Shown here in pieces: positions 1-9,872 of a stretch of 47,727 bases of DNA. Under the pieces are notes generated by a model. That model did not search any database. It was not told the DNA's origin and was given only the letters and a program-made list of their open reading frames with translations. Positions within the stretch are counted from its first letter, which is position 1; each line of letters starts with the position of its first letter. Both the position numbers and the translations under genes were made by a program. The DNA comes from Chryseobacterium sp. S0630 (GTDB taxonomy: Bacteria > Bacteroidota > Bacteroidia > Flavobacteriales > Weeksellaceae): NCBI RefSeq assembly GCF_024158915.1, contig NZ_JAMZGF010000040.1, forward strand, positions 1 through 47,727, written 5' to 3'.

Positions 1-10
1 TATAAATTTA

Positions 11-120
11 AGCGGGCTAAAGCCCGCTCCTATTGAATATTTTTCTTAATTCGCAATAATCATCAATAGAAATGGGCTTTAGCCCATTTACAATAATAAA
101 AACCATCCAACGGCTTTAGC
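11..120. repeat. Extragenic palindrome cluster (GGGCTTTAGCCC family), copy 1
   Basis: Two perfect palindromes and one degenerate one lie in the first 120 bases: AGCGGGCTAAAGCCCGCT at 11-28, AAATGGGCTTTAGCCCATTT at 70-89, and CGGCTTTAGC at 111-120. The second and third are separated by 26 bases. The same pair in the other orientation, with a 25-base spacing, occurs at 11330-11380, and flanking bases such as TCTATnGAATATT are shared. This marks a dispersed repeat family, not a chance hairpin. It lies beyond the terminator of the RND operon. Function is unknown; REP-like elements of this size can end transcripts or protect RNA ends. Confidence 0.8.
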
Positions 121-158
121 ACAAATCTATAAAAGCATTAATCATCCATATCAACAAA

Positions 159-187
159 AAAGCGCCTCAGAAAATCTGAGGCGCTTT
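159..187 (-). terminator. Rho-independent terminator of the RND efflux operon
   Basis: The arms AAAGCGCCTCAG and CTGAGGCGCTTT are perfectly complementary over 12 bases with a 5-base loop. Read leftward the hairpin is followed by a run of T. It lies 21 bases after the pump stop codon. Confidence 0.85.
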
Positions 188-207
188 CGGTTAATTAAAG
201 GTTTAAT

Positions 208-3200
208 TTATTTGTCTAAATGCTTAGGAGTAAATCCGTCTTCATTCAGCTCTCTGTGTACGTAATCTGCTTTCATTTCAGCTTCGTAGTCTACTTTAGT
301 ATCTTTACCCATTCTTCTTAGAACAGAGTCAAATAGAGAGTATACTACCGGTACAATGATCAATGTAAGGAATAGTGATGATGTCAAACCACCGATTACT
401 ACCCATGCAAGACCTTTGTTCATCTCAGCTCCGGCACCTGTTGCCAATGCGATCGGTAACATACCGAAGATCATCGCAATAGTGGTCATCAGGATCGGAC
501 GAAGACGAGCGTGGTTGGCTTGTACCAAGGCATCGTGAGTATTGGCACCTGCTGCTTTTCTCGCATTCGTAAAGTCAACGATAAGGATCGCATTCTTCGC
601 TACCAGACCAATCAACATGATCATCCCTAACATGGTGAAGATGTTTAACGAGTTGGCAGTTAAGGCAAGAATTACCATTACCCCGATCATCGCTAACGGG
701 ATTGAGAACAATACCACGAAAGGATATACGAAACTGTCATATAGGGAAACCATTACCAGGTATACCAATACGATAGCTGCCAATAATGCAATTCCTAATG
801 TACCGAAACCTTCCTGCTGGTTCTCCATATCTCCACTCCAGATGTAATCTACACCCACAGGTTTTTTGGTGCTGTTCATGAACTGATTTGCCCACTCATT
901 AGCTACGTCCCCTACTGGTCTACCTACTGCTTTAGCTCTTACTTTTACCGAAGGAGATTTATCTCTACGTTCAAGTAAGCTTGGTCCTGAACCCATTTTT
1001 ACATCAGCAAACTGGCTTAAACGAACCTGCTGTCCCTGAGGGTTTGTAAACATAAGGTTTTTAACGTCATCAATAGACTGTCTGTTCACATCTCCGAAAC
1101 GGATATTGATATCATATTCATATTCTCCGGCTCTGAATTTTCCGTCAGTATTTCCGTTGAACGCTGTCTGCATTGTCTGTCCTACACTTGAAAGGTTTAA
1201 ACCTAAAGCAGACATTTTATCTCTGTCAATACTTACCTGAACCTCCGGGCTACCTGTATCTGTTGACAATTCTGCATCTACTGCTCCAGGAACTTTTTTC
1301 AATAGTTCAAGGATTCTTGTTGCTTCTTTTACTGCTGTAGCATTATCCGGAGCAGTTACCACCATCTCAATTGGAGCATTTTCTGCACCCATGATACCGA
1401 TTGGAGCCGTTTTAAATTCAACTCCTGTGAATTTCTCCTCAAGTTGTCTTTTAATTTTTGCAGCTTTGATATTGGTACTTTCTGTACGCTCAGATTTATC
1501 TGTTAAGTTTACCTGAACCTCAGACTGGTATGTTGTTGCCTGAGCTCCACCAAAACCTGTAGACTGCTGTCCAACTGTTGTAATAAGGTCTACAACATCT
1601 TTATCGTTTCTTAAGAATTTCTCAACATCTAATGTTAACTGGTTTGTTTTTTCAACGGTTGCATCTTTTGATAATTCCATTTGTACCAGGAACTGACCAC
1701 GGTCGATGGGCGGGAAAAACTCACCTCCAATGAATCCGAATGCTACCAGCATGAATGAACTGATTAAAACAATGAAGGTAATCACCACTGTTGAAATTCT
1801 TCTCAATGTCGTTTTCAGACACCATTCAAGAATATCAGTGATCCAGTGTGTAAACTTGTCAATTAATCCTTCAAACCAAAGAATGAATTTCTCAAACCAG
1901 TTTTTACCTGTTAAATGCTCCAGCTTACCGAATCTTGATGATAACCAAGGAATGATGGTAAATGAAGCCAACAATGATAACAAGGTGGCAATAACTACCG
2001 TGACGCAGAACTGTGCAAGGATGTTGGCTACAAGACCTGAACTCATCGCAATCGGTAAGAATACCACCACAATTACCAAGGTAATCGCAGCTACGGTAAA
2101 TCCGATCTCTGAAGCTCCGTCATACGCTGCTCTGATCTTACTTTTACCCATCTCCATGTGACGGTAAATGTTTTCCAGTACTACAATCGCATCATCCACC
2201 AGGATCCCTACCACAAGCGAAAGTCCCAGTAAACTCATTAAGTTCAAAGTATATCCCATCAGGTTCATTCCGATGAATGCTGCTACCAATGAAGCCGGGA
2301 TAGAAACCATTACGATGAATGCGTTTCTGATACTGTGAAGGAATAATAACATTACAATTGCCACGAGGATAATCGCTAAGAATAAGTCGAAAATAACGTG
2401 GTTGGCAGATTCAAGGGTAAATTCTGTAGTATCGTTTACGATTTTTACTTTTACTCCCTGAACTTTATAAGCTTCTTCTACCGTTTTAATTGTTTTCTGA
2501 ACACTTTCAGATACTGCTACGGCATTCGCATCAGATTGTTTTTTAACCTGCATCAAAATAGTAGGAAACTGGTTGAATCTCGCTACTTTTTCAACATCCT
2601 TCTGAGAGTCAAAAACGGTTGCGATATCAGATAAACGTACTTGTGCTCCATTTTTGTTAGAAACAACAAGGTTGTTCATTTCCTCTGTAGATTTATACTT
2701 TCCTGAAAGTCTGATCGTAGATTTTGTAGTTCTCGTTTTCAAACTTCCTGTAGGGAAGTCAAGGTTTGATGAAAGAATTGCCTGTTGTACGTCTCCGATT
2801 GAAAGTCCGTACCCCTGTAATTTTTTCTCATCAAGATTCACCTGGATTTCTCTCTCCTGTCCACCTACAAGGTCTACCTGAGCCACACCGTTTACACGGG
2901 AGAAAATAGGTTCAATCTTTTTATCCAATAAGTCATAAAGGTCCTTACTGTTCAGTTTATCCGATGAAATACTCATCGTGATAATAGGTAAGTCATCTAA
3001 GGAGAATTTATTCAAAGACGGCGCTTTCACATCCTCCGGAAGGTCTGCCAGAATTGCATTTACCTTTCTCTGGGCATCATTCAAGGCGTAGTCTACATCG
3101 GCACCATCATTCAGCTGAACCATGATTACGGATAAACTCTCGTATGAAGAAGATTCTACTTTTTTAACGTTTTCCAAAGAACCTACGGCATCTTCAATCT

Positions 3201-3396
3201 TTCGCGTCACGGAGGTTTCCACCTCTGCAGGTGAAGCTCCCGGATAGACCGTAGAAATGGTTACCATGTTGGTTTCAAACTTTGGAATCAATTCGTATCC
3301 CATGAGCGTATAACTCAGGATACCTCCCAACGTCAGAATTGTAAATAATACAATTACCAGCGAGGGTCTTTTAATCGATATTTCTGCTAACTTCAT
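208..3396 (-). CDS. RND efflux pump permease, AcrB/HAE-1 type
   Basis: Inner-membrane proton-driven pump of a tripartite drug efflux system. The 1062-residue length is standard for the AcrB/MexB superfamily. The N-terminus (MKLAEISIKRPSLVIVLFTI) is the first membrane helix. Two halves each carry a large periplasmic porter domain and six helices. The proton-relay acidic pair is visible in the helix containing GILVDDAIVVLENI, and the second half has the related GLVAKNAILIVDF. These residues favour drug/proton antiport over the heavy-metal CzcA subgroup, but the substrate cannot be read from sequence. The gene is last in an operon with the adaptor 7 bases upstream and the TolC-like channel before that. 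Confidence 0.95.
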   Translation of the reverse strand: MKLAEISIKRPSLVIVLFTILTLGGILSYTLMGYELIPKFETNMVTISTVYPGASPAEVETSVTRKIEDAVGSLENVKKVESSSYESLSVIMVQLNDGADVDYALNDAQRKVNAILADLPEDVKAPSLNKFSLDDLPIITMSISSDKLNSKDLYDLLDKKIEPIFSRVNGVAQVDLVGGQEREIQVNLDEKKLQGYGLSIGDVQQAILSSNLDFPTGSLKTRTTKSTIRLSGKYKSTEEMNNLVVSNKNGAQVRLSDIATVFDSQKDVEKVARFNQFPTILMQVKKQSDANAVAVSESVQKTIKTVEEAYKVQGVKVKIVNDTTEFTLESANHVIFDLFLAIILVAIVMLLFLHSIRNAFIVMVSIPASLVAAFIGMNLMGYTLNLMSLLGLSLVVGILVDDAIVVLENIYRHMEMGKSKIRAAYDGASEIGFTVAAITLVIVVVFLPIAMSSGLVANILAQFCVTVVIATLLSLLASFTIIPWLSSRFGKLEHLTGKNWFEKFILWFEGLIDKFTHWITDILEWCLKTTLRRISTVVITFIVLISSFMLVAFGFIGGEFFPPIDRGQFLVQMELSKDATVEKTNQLTLDVEKFLRNDKDVVDLITTVGQQSTGFGGAQATTYQSEVQVNLTDKSERTESTNIKAAKIKRQLEEKFTGVEFKTAPIGIMGAENAPIEMVVTAPDNATAVKEATRILELLKKVPGAVDAELSTDTGSPEVQVSIDRDKMSALGLNLSSVGQTMQTAFNGNTDGKFRAGEYEYDINIRFGDVNRQSIDDVKNLMFTNPQGQQVRLSQFADVKMGSGPSLLERRDKSPSVKVRAKAVGRPVGDVANEWANQFMNSTKKPVGVDYIWSGDMENQQEGFGTLGIALLAAIVLVYLVMVSLYDSFVYPFVVLFSIPLAMIGVMVILALTANSLNIFTMLGMIMLIGLVAKNAILIVDFTNARKAAGANTHDALVQANHARLRPILMTTIAMIFGMLPIALATGAGAEMNKGLAWVVIGGLTSSLFLTLIIVPVVYSLFDSVLRRMGKDTKVDYEAEMKADYVHRELNEDGFTPKHLDK

Positions 3397-3403
3397 AGAT
3401 CTA

Positions 3404-4465
3404 CTACTTTATAATGTTCACTTTAGATCCGTTATCCAGATTGATCTGTCCGCTGGTTACTACCTGCTCTCCTCCATTCAATCCGCTTAACACCTGAACT
3501 TTATCTCCGTAAACTTTTCCGATGGTTACTTTGATCAATTTAGCAACACCATTCTGAACAACGAATAATTGTCCTGAGCTTACTCCATTTACAAACGCCT
3601 CTGCAGGAACTGTCAGCATATTCTGAGTTTCTGCACCGTTGTTTGTACTGAATTTAGCGGTTGCGTACATACCTGCTTTCAGGTTTCCTCTGTTTTGTAC
3701 TTCAATTTCTACAGGGAAATTCAGAGAAGCATCACTTTTAGGAGCGATGAAAGTAATTCTACCTACGAAAGAATCTTCAGGTAAAACATTTACTTTAATC
3801 GGAACTTCCTGACCTAACTGGATTTTTCCGATCTGGCTTTCATCTACTAAAACAGAAAGTTTAAGGCTGTTGATATTTACGATTTCAAACATTGACGTTC
3901 CAGGAGAAACTACTGTTCCAGGTTCAACCATTTTCTTGTTGATGGTACCGCTGATTCCCGCACGAATGCTTGTGTCATTTACTTTTACGCTTTGTGCTCT
4001 AACTGCAGCCTGCATATTTTTCAGCTGTAATCTTGAGTTATCAAGCTGTTGCTTTGTAACTCCACCTGTTTTGTAAGCATTTTCATAGCGTTGGTTATCC
4101 ATAATAGCATTCTGAAGATTATTCTGAGCCTGGGTAACATCCACTTCAATAGCATCTCTTTTAATGGTTGCTAAAACCTGGCCTGCTCCAACTCTTGAAC
4201 CTTCTTTTACCAAAACGCTTACAATACGTCCTGAGATTTCAGAAGACTGGTTCATTTCCTGTTTTGGAATGAAAGTACCATTGGCTGAATAGTCTGTATC
4301 AATATTTTCTCTTGTAACCGTTACAATATTTACATTGATTTTATCTACCTGCTTGGCAACTTCTTTTACTTCCTGCGTCTGCTTTTCTTTGTTACCAGCA
4401 ATCTTATATGCGGCTAACCCTACCAGTACAGCTGCTACGATGATATATATTACAGTTTTTTTCAT
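3404..4465 (-). CDS. RND efflux periplasmic adaptor (membrane fusion protein)
   Basis: HlyD/AcrA-family adaptor that bridges the inner-membrane pump and the outer-membrane channel. The 353-residue protein starts with one N-terminal anchor helix (about residues 4-22) and has no lipobox, so it is probably membrane-anchored rather than lipidated. It has the usual order: split lipoyl domain around a short coiled-coil hairpin (VTQAQNNLQNAIMDNQRYEN), the second lipoyl half (RAGISGTINKKMVEPGTVV), a beta-barrel domain and a membrane-proximal domain ending in GLNGGEQVVTSGQINLDNG. It is encoded between channel and pump with gaps of 9 and 7 bases. Confidence 0.95.
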   Translation of the reverse strand: MKKTVIYIIVAAVLVGLAAYKIAGNKEKQTQEVKEVAKQVDKINVNIVTVTRENIDTDYSANGTFIPKQEMNQSSEISGRIVSVLVKEGSRVGAGQVLATIKRDAIEVDVTQAQNNLQNAIMDNQRYENAYKTGGVTKQQLDNSRLQLKNMQAAVRAQSVKVNDTSIRAGISGTINKKMVEPGTVVSPGTSMFEIVNINSLKLSVLVDESQIGKIQLGQEVPIKVNVLPEDSFVGRITFIAPKSDASLNFPVEIEVQNRGNLKAGMYATAKFSTNNGAETQNMLTVPAEAFVNGVSSGQLFVVQNGVAKLIKVTIGKVYGDKVQVLSGLNGGEQVVTSGQINLDNGSKVNIIK

Positions 4466-4474
4466 TTTAGTTTA

Positions 4475-5827
4475 TTATAAGTTTTGTAGTGTGTTTAGTT
4501 CACCCTTAGCTTTTATCAGCTTAATCTCTGCCTGTTTGTAATCTAATAATGCATTAGAATAATTCTGTTTTGCCTGTGTTAAAGCATTTTCAGAATCCAG
4601 TACTTCTGTAAGTGTTGCCAAGCCATACTGATAGTTAGATTGAGTATTTTTCTGAACTCTTTCTGCCAATCCTACATTATCTTTCATGCTTTCGATATTA
4701 ATCAATGCATTTTCCATATTGGTCACTGCATTTTTATAATCTAAACTTAAGCTCAACTGAGTGTTTTCAATATCAACATCAAGATCCTGAATATCAATTT
4801 CTGCCTGGTTGATCTTAGCTTTTGTAGCACCTCCCGTGAAAATAGGAATATTTACATTCAAACCAATGGCTGAATAATCACTCCAAAGAACGCCTTTGCT
4901 AAGACCATTTGTCAACGGGAATTTGGCTCCGTTTGCTCCCCATCCGTAGTTCGCTGTAAGATTTACTGATGGATAAAGATAAGCTTCAGTCGCCTTTTTA
5001 TTGAAAACCAAAAGTTCTCTGTTTTTATTTAAAACTTTAAGCTCTGTACGATCATTAAGATTTACGTTGCTCGCAATCAGTTCAGGCTTTGGTTCGATTT
5101 CTTTTTCTTCAAGCTCGATGTCTGTAGAAATCGGGATTCCCATATAAAACTTCAGGGCATTTTTTGAAAGTTCAACCGAGTTGATTAAGGTCTGCTTATT
5201 GGAACCAATATTGGTAAGCTGGACATTGGTTCTGTCTAAATCGATTGATTTTGCCAAACCGTTATCAACCAGACTTTTAATAACATTTCTTACTTTTTCA
5301 GTGTTGGCATAGCTGGCAGTTACCGTTTTAAGATTTTCTTCCTGTACGAACACCTGATAATAAGCTGTAGCTACATTTTCAATAATCTGTTCATTGGTTA
5401 ACTGGGCATTCAGTACATAAAACTCTCTTGTTGATTTTGCCGCTTTAAGTCCTGTAAATACTCTTTGATCAAAAATCGCCTGTTGAAGTTGTACAGAAGC
5501 TGTTGAACCCCAAGGCTGCCCAAACTGAGCTCTGATTTTCTCTCCTCCAAATTCCAGTAAAGATTCCTGAATAATTGGATTATAGGTTAATCCTGCCGTC
5601 GCAGTCACCTGTGGAAGGGCACCAGCTCTGGCTTCATCTATCTTGTATTCGGCTTTTTTGACCTGTAAAGCAGCTTTTTTAGCTTCTGCTTTATTTTGGA
5701 GTGCCTGTTTTATTGCTTCCTGCAGGGAAACCTGCTGCTGGGCAGACATCAGTGTTGAGCCGAAAATCATAAATGCTGAAGCTATCCCAATTTTTAGCTT
5801 TGTAGCAGTTATACGTTTTCTATTCAT
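4475..5827 (-). CDS. TolC family outer-membrane efflux channel
   Basis: Outer-membrane exit duct of the tripartite pump. The 450-residue protein has a signal peptide ending near STLMSAQQ and two repeated OEP domains rich in long helices, each with the TolC-type pattern of Ala/Gln/Asn-rich heptads (EAIKQALQNKAEAKKAAL; LTEVLDSENALTQAKQNYS). Length and layout are typical. It is the first structural gene after the TetR regulator, 90 bases downstream of its stop, with no hairpin between them, so all four genes are probably co-transcribed from the promoter at 6532-6563. Confidence 0.93.
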   Translation of the reverse strand: MNRKRITATKLKIGIASAFMIFGSTLMSAQQQVSLQEAIKQALQNKAEAKKAALQVKKAEYKIDEARAGALPQVTATAGLTYNPIIQESLLEFGGEKIRAQFGQPWGSTASVQLQQAIFDQRVFTGLKAAKSTREFYVLNAQLTNEQIIENVATAYYQVFVQEENLKTVTASYANTEKVRNVIKSLVDNGLAKSIDLDRTNVQLTNIGSNKQTLINSVELSKNALKFYMGIPISTDIELEEKEIEPKPELIASNVNLNDRTELKVLNKNRELLVFNKKATEAYLYPSVNLTANYGWGANGAKFPLTNGLSKGVLWSDYSAIGLNVNIPIFTGGATKAKINQAEIDIQDLDVDIENTQLSLSLDYKNAVTNMENALINIESMKDNVGLAERVQKNTQSNYQYGLATLTEVLDSENALTQAKQNYSNALLDYKQAEIKLIKAKGELNTLQNL

Positions 5828-5917
5828 AATTTTATACTTCGTTTATTTTTTATTTAATTTTCAGTCATTATTTATTTCTATTTGACGAATCATTTTCAGA
5901 AATACTTTAGTTTTTTT

Positions 5918-6511
5918 TTAGTTTTTGAACAACATATTGATAATAATCTCTTTTCTTTCAGAAATAATCTTATCATATTCTTCATCATTAATTAAAAGAT
6001 TCTCCATAAATAATGGTCTTATCGCACTTGGGAATACCAATAGGGCAACCATATTCAGAATAAACTGAACAGGTGCCATTTTCTCAATATTTCCCAATTC
6101 CATTTCTTTTTCAATATCCTTGTACATATCGTTCAGGATATCTTCTTCAATTTCTCTCTGATGGCAGGTTCCTTTATTGATCTGGGATACGATATACGTT
6201 TCCAGATACGGATACTGAAGACTTGTAGAAAGACTGCTTTCTATGAATTGACTGATCTTCTCTTTAAAAGGCAGATCAGAATTCTGAATGATCTTCGACT
6301 TTTCCTGTTCTACTCTTTGTGCTTCATCAAAGATGATCTGGATAAGCTTATCCCTTGAACGGAAATAGTAATTAATAAGGGTTCTGTTCACTCCAGCTTC
6401 ATCGGCAATCTCCTGCGTAGTAGCATCAAACTTTCCTTTCACAAAGAATAAATTCTTCGCTGTCTCCTTGATCAATTCCTGTGTTTGGTCTTTTTTTGCT
6501 TGATTTGACAT
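5918..6511 (-). CDS. TetR/AcrR family repressor of the efflux operon
   Basis: Ligand-responsive DNA-binding repressor, 197 residues from the chosen start (MSNQAKKDQ). The N-terminal helix-turn-helix is clear: TTQEIADEAGVNRTLINYYF, followed by the RSRDKLIQIIFDEA helix. The C-terminal part is the variable ligand/dimer domain. An upstream in-frame ATG at 6574 would add 21 residues, but the promoter -10-like element TAAATTTG at 6532-6539 puts transcription start near 6525, so ATG 6511 is the better start. A 13-base palindrome sits 2-14 bases before this ATG, which suggests autoregulation. It leads the RND operon, so its target is almost certainly the operon itself. Confidence 0.93.
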   Translation of the reverse strand: MSNQAKKDQTQELIKETAKNLFFVKGKFDATTQEIADEAGVNRTLINYYFRSRDKLIQIIFDEAQRVEQEKSKIIQNSDLPFKEKISQFIESSLSTSLQYPYLETYIVSQINKGTCHQREIEEDILNDMYKDIEKEMELGNIEKMAPVQFILNMVALLVFPSAIRPLFMENLLINDEEYDKIISERKEIIINMLFKN

Positions 6512-6512
6512 T

Positions 6513-6574
6513 TTTGTTAAACAAATTTGTGCAAATTTATAGTAAAAAATATTTTTGACAAAATTGTTAAACAA
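6513..6574 (-). promoter_or_regulatory. Promoter of tetR-RND operon with two TetR-type operator palindromes
   Basis: Read leftward, a Bacteroidota promoter is visible: TTTTG at about 6559-6563, 19 bases, then TAAATTTG at 6539-6532. Two palindromes with the core TTGTTAAACAA flank it: TTTGTTAAACAAA at 6513-6525, over the expected transcription start, and TTGTTAAACAA at 6564-6574, just upstream of the -33 box. The centres are 50 bases apart. The placement fits a repressor that covers its own promoter. Confidence 0.7.
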
Positions 6575-6662
6575 AAAAATTAAACAAAAATGTTATGACA
6601 TCCATCATGTTTCCCAACTTAAGTTTGTGATTTCTTAATGTTTCACGAGAAGTCTATTTTTA

Positions 6663-6670
6663 TATCTTTG
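6663..6670 (+). promoter_or_regulatory. Putative promoter -7 element of the T9SS type B protein gene
   Basis: TATCTTTG matches the Bacteroidota TAnnTTTG consensus 20 bases before the ATG at 6690. A TTTC at 6641-6644, not TTTG, is the nearest -33 candidate. Confidence 0.5.
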
Positions 6671-6689
6671 CCGCAAAATTAATAACCCA

Positions 6690-9600
6690 ATGCGAAAACT
6701 TCTCTTGCTATTCGTTCTATTGATAGCAACTCTGTGTTATTCACAATGTAATAACTGTGCAAAAAATTTTGGAGGCTGGATTGAGGATAATATGGTAGGC
6801 ATGAAAAAAACAAATGATGGTTTTTTATATGTTTATCAGGCTGACCAGTCTTATACGTATGCCGAAATGCTCAAATATGATTTTAACTGTAATCTGATTT
6901 GGGAAAAATATGATGTAATACAGGCTTTAACAGTAGACAATGCCGGGAATATCTATACGCTTGGAACGTCTGGTTATTATATGAACTATGTCAACAAATT
7001 AAAAAAATACAGCGCAGACGGTACTTTAATTTGGGAGAAACAATTCACTGGAGAGATTGGAAGACTGGCAAAAAACATATTTATTCATCAGAATGATGTC
7101 ATTGTAACAGGAGTTTTCAGTTATACACTGGATTTTTTCAATCAAGTTTCATTAACTAATAACAGTGGTCTTACACAGCCTTATCGCAGAGGATTTCTAG
7201 CCAAATTTGACACCAATGGAAATTTCTACAATGCCATCCAGCTAGGTCAGGATATGGAATTTTTTAAAGACTCTGAAATGGATAATGCCGGCAATATTTA
7301 TATATCAAAAGTTCATGCGAATTTTGCTTATAGTAAGATTGAAAAGTTTGATCATAACCTACAGTTAATTCTTTCTAAAGAGATCTCCAACAATGCAGGA
7401 GTTTACTGGGCATATTGCCCTACAAATCTTCATTATAACAAAATTAATGATAAGATGTATGTTTATGGAACTTTTGCTATTTCAACAAAAGTAGACAACA
7501 CTTCATTTTCTACAGGCAGCACCAGTAATGGAATACAGCAAAGTATTATTACCAAGTTTGATATTAATAATTTAAATCTTCTCCGGTATTTAAAGTTTTA
7601 CAATAACAGTTTTTTACAAATTCCTCAGGAAACCAATAATAATACGAGAACTTTAAATAATGCCTATTTTGCTGAAACCAATGATTACCTGTACACCTTT
7701 GGAACCTTTTCAAAAACGATGACGCTGGGTAATACTACGATTACCAGTTCTAATACCAATAACACTTATTATGGCGAAGATTTGGTTTTCTTTAAAATTA
7801 ATTTGGTCAATTTTGAAGCTGAATACCTGTTTAAGTCTGATGCTCCACAAAATACTCCCTATCAAAACTTAAATGCAGCAAATGAAATCTTCATCAATAA
7901 TGATAATGTCTATCTTTCATCAAACTTTAGAAATATACCGATCATACTGAACGGAACAACAATTAATAACAACAGTGGAAATGGTGCTGAGGATGTGTTA
8001 CTGTATAAATATAGTACAACCAACTCTTCCAATACACTCTCATCAAACTCTCCTGTTTGTACTAACTCCACCCTTCAATTTAATGCCTCTGGCGGAACAA
8101 ACTATAGCTGGACTGGTCCAAATGGCTTTACCTCAAATCAGCAGAACCCAACCATACCTAATGCAACCACAAATAATACAGGAACTTATACTTGCCAGGT
8201 TTCAGGAGGAACTTGCAGTGGAACATTTACCATAAATGTTGTTGTAGGTGATCATATCGCTCCTGTTCCGAATATTCCTGTTCTGACAGATATCACAGGA
8301 GACTGTCATACAACGGTTGCTACTATTCCTACTGCTACCGATAATTGTGCAGGAGTAATTACCGCAACAACAACTGATCCTTTATCTTATTCAATTCCAG
8401 GAAACTATATCATCCACTGGACTTATAACGATGGAAATGGTAATACTGCAACTCAGAATCAGAATGTAATTGTATCATCTCCTGCTCTTCCGACCCCTGT
8501 AAACACTCAACAGAGCTTCTGTGCTACCAACAATCCAAAGATTTCTGACATTCAGATCACAGGACAGAACATCCAATGGTATGATGCAGCAGGAAATACT
8601 TTACCTGCAACAACGGCTCTTATCAATGGACAAACCTATTATGCTTCCCAGACTATTAACGGATGTGAGAGTAATAAAACTTCGGTTCAAGTAACGGTAA
8701 ATAATACTCCTAAACCTACAGCCAATGTTAATCAGGATTTCTGTGCTTCTGCAAATCCTACACTCGAAAAGATAGTTGCAATGGGAACATCCCTTAAATT
8801 CTATGATACAGCAGGAAATGTAATTCCAATGTCAACTCCTCTTGTGAACGGACAAACATACTTTGTAACCCAAACAGTCAATAACTGTGAATCTGAAAAA
8901 CTGGCTATTACCGTAACACTTTCCTCAGATAATGTACCGGCAAAAGACATTACACAGGTACAATGTAATACGACGACTGCCAATTCTATGGTCGTTAATC
9001 TTCATTCTTATGAAGCAAATATTATTAATAACCCAGGGAATTATATTTTTACTTATACTGACACTTCAGGAAACCCTATTTCTAATCCTTCAGCTTATGT
9101 TTTAAATATCGGAACAATCCTTATCCACGTAAGGGTTTCAACTCCAGACGGATGTTTTAAAGTGGTGAGATTAAACCTTACGCTTAATCCAAAACCTATT
9201 GTTCTGCTTCCTGATATGCTTGATTTCTGTGAAGGAAAATCAGTTGTTTTAGATCCGGGTCCCGGATTTAAGTCTTATGAATGGAATACGGGAGCAACCA
9301 CTCAAACTATTACAGTATCTACTCCGGGAACATATACTGTGAAAGTAACCAACGTTTTTGGATGTGAAAGTACAAGCTCTACTCAGGTGAGTTATTCTGT
9401 TTTGGCTCATATTGTTTCTGTGAATATTACAAACAATACAGCAACTGTGATTCTTTCTCAGAGCGGAAATTATGAGTTTTCTTTAGATAATTTCACATGG
9501 CAGGATTCTAATATATTCACTAATTTAAATATGGGAGAATATACTGTGTATGTGAGAACAAAATCAGGATGTATTATCGGACAGAAGAACTTCTCGATAT

Positions 9601-9866
9601 TCAACATTCCGAATGCAATCAGCCCCAACGGTGATGGCATCAATGATACATGGAGAATTGCAGGATTGGAAAATTATCCGGGAACAGAAGTCAGCCTTTA
9701 TGACAGAAGAGGTGCTGTGATCTACAAAGAGATTATTAAAAAGAATCCTTTTCAATGGGATGGAAAATATGAATCTCATGCTATCTCCACAGGAAATTAT
9801 TGGTATACTATAAAAGTTTCTGACGGAAGAGTCTACAGCGGCTGGCTTCTGATTAAGAACAGATAG
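6690..9866 (+). CDS. Large secreted protein with T9SS type B sorting domain (CHU_C)
   Basis: Exported, probably surface-attached protein of 1058 residues; no enzyme domain is recognised. A signal peptide (MRKLLLLFVLLIATLCYS) is followed by about 430 residues of beta-propeller-like repeats of the form 'DNAGNIY', 'KFDTNGNF'. Then come an Ig/PKD-like domain near residue 450, a HYR-like domain at about 520-598 (TATDNCAGVI), two tandem flavobacterial Ig-like repeats at about 600-672 and 676-750 (QSFCATNNP and QDFCASANP with NGQTYY/NGQTYF), further Ig-like sequence, and the gliding-motility-associated C-terminal domain at about 973-1058 (ISPNGDGINDTW). The type B domain directs export through the type IX system. 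It stands alone between two promoters and a shared terminator. Adhesin or matrix protein is a guess. Confidence 0.9.
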   Translation: MRKLLLLFVLLIATLCYSQCNNCAKNFGGWIEDNMVGMKKTNDGFLYVYQADQSYTYAEMLKYDFNCNLIWEKYDVIQALTVDNAGNIYTLGTSGYYMNYVNKLKKYSADGTLIWEKQFTGEIGRLAKNIFIHQNDVIVTGVFSYTLDFFNQVSLTNNSGLTQPYRRGFLAKFDTNGNFYNAIQLGQDMEFFKDSEMDNAGNIYISKVHANFAYSKIEKFDHNLQLILSKEISNNAGVYWAYCPTNLHYNKINDKMYVYGTFAISTKVDNTSFSTGSTSNGIQQSIITKFDINNLNLLRYLKFYNNSFLQIPQETNNNTRTLNNAYFAETNDYLYTFGTFSKTMTLGNTTITSSNTNNTYYGEDLVFFKINLVNFEAEYLFKSDAPQNTPYQNLNAANEIFINNDNVYLSSNFRNIPIILNGTTINNNSGNGAEDVLLYKYSTTNSSNTLSSNSPVCTNSTLQFNASGGTNYSWTGPNGFTSNQQNPTIPNATTNNTGTYTCQVSGGTCSGTFTINVVVGDHIAPVPNIPVLTDITGDCHTTVATIPTATDNCAGVITATTTDPLSYSIPGNYIIHWTYNDGNGNTATQNQNVIVSSPALPTPVNTQQSFCATNNPKISDIQITGQNIQWYDAAGNTLPATTALINGQTYYASQTINGCESNKTSVQVTVNNTPKPTANVNQDFCASANPTLEKIVAMGTSLKFYDTAGNVIPMSTPLVNGQTYFVTQTVNNCESEKLAITVTLSSDNVPAKDITQVQCNTTTANSMVVNLHSYEANIINNPGNYIFTYTDTSGNPISNPSAYVLNIGTILIHVRVSTPDGCFKVVRLNLTLNPKPIVLLPDMLDFCEGKSVVLDPGPGFKSYEWNTGATTQTITVSTPGTYTVKVTNVFGCESTSSTQVSYSVLAHIVSVNITNNTATVILSQSGNYEFSLDNFTWQDSNIFTNLNMGEYTVYVRTKSGCIIGQKNFSIFNIPNAISPNGDGINDTWRIAGLENYPGTEVSLYDRRGAVIYKEIIKKNPFQWDGKYESHAISTGNYWYTIKVSDGRVYSGWLLIKNR

Positions 9867-9872
9867 TAAAAT

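Noticed and set aside
1706..2161. 151-codon open frame antisense to the RND pump
   Set aside because: It lies entirely inside the pump gene on the other strand, has no ribosome-binding site, and its composition is that of a shadow frame.
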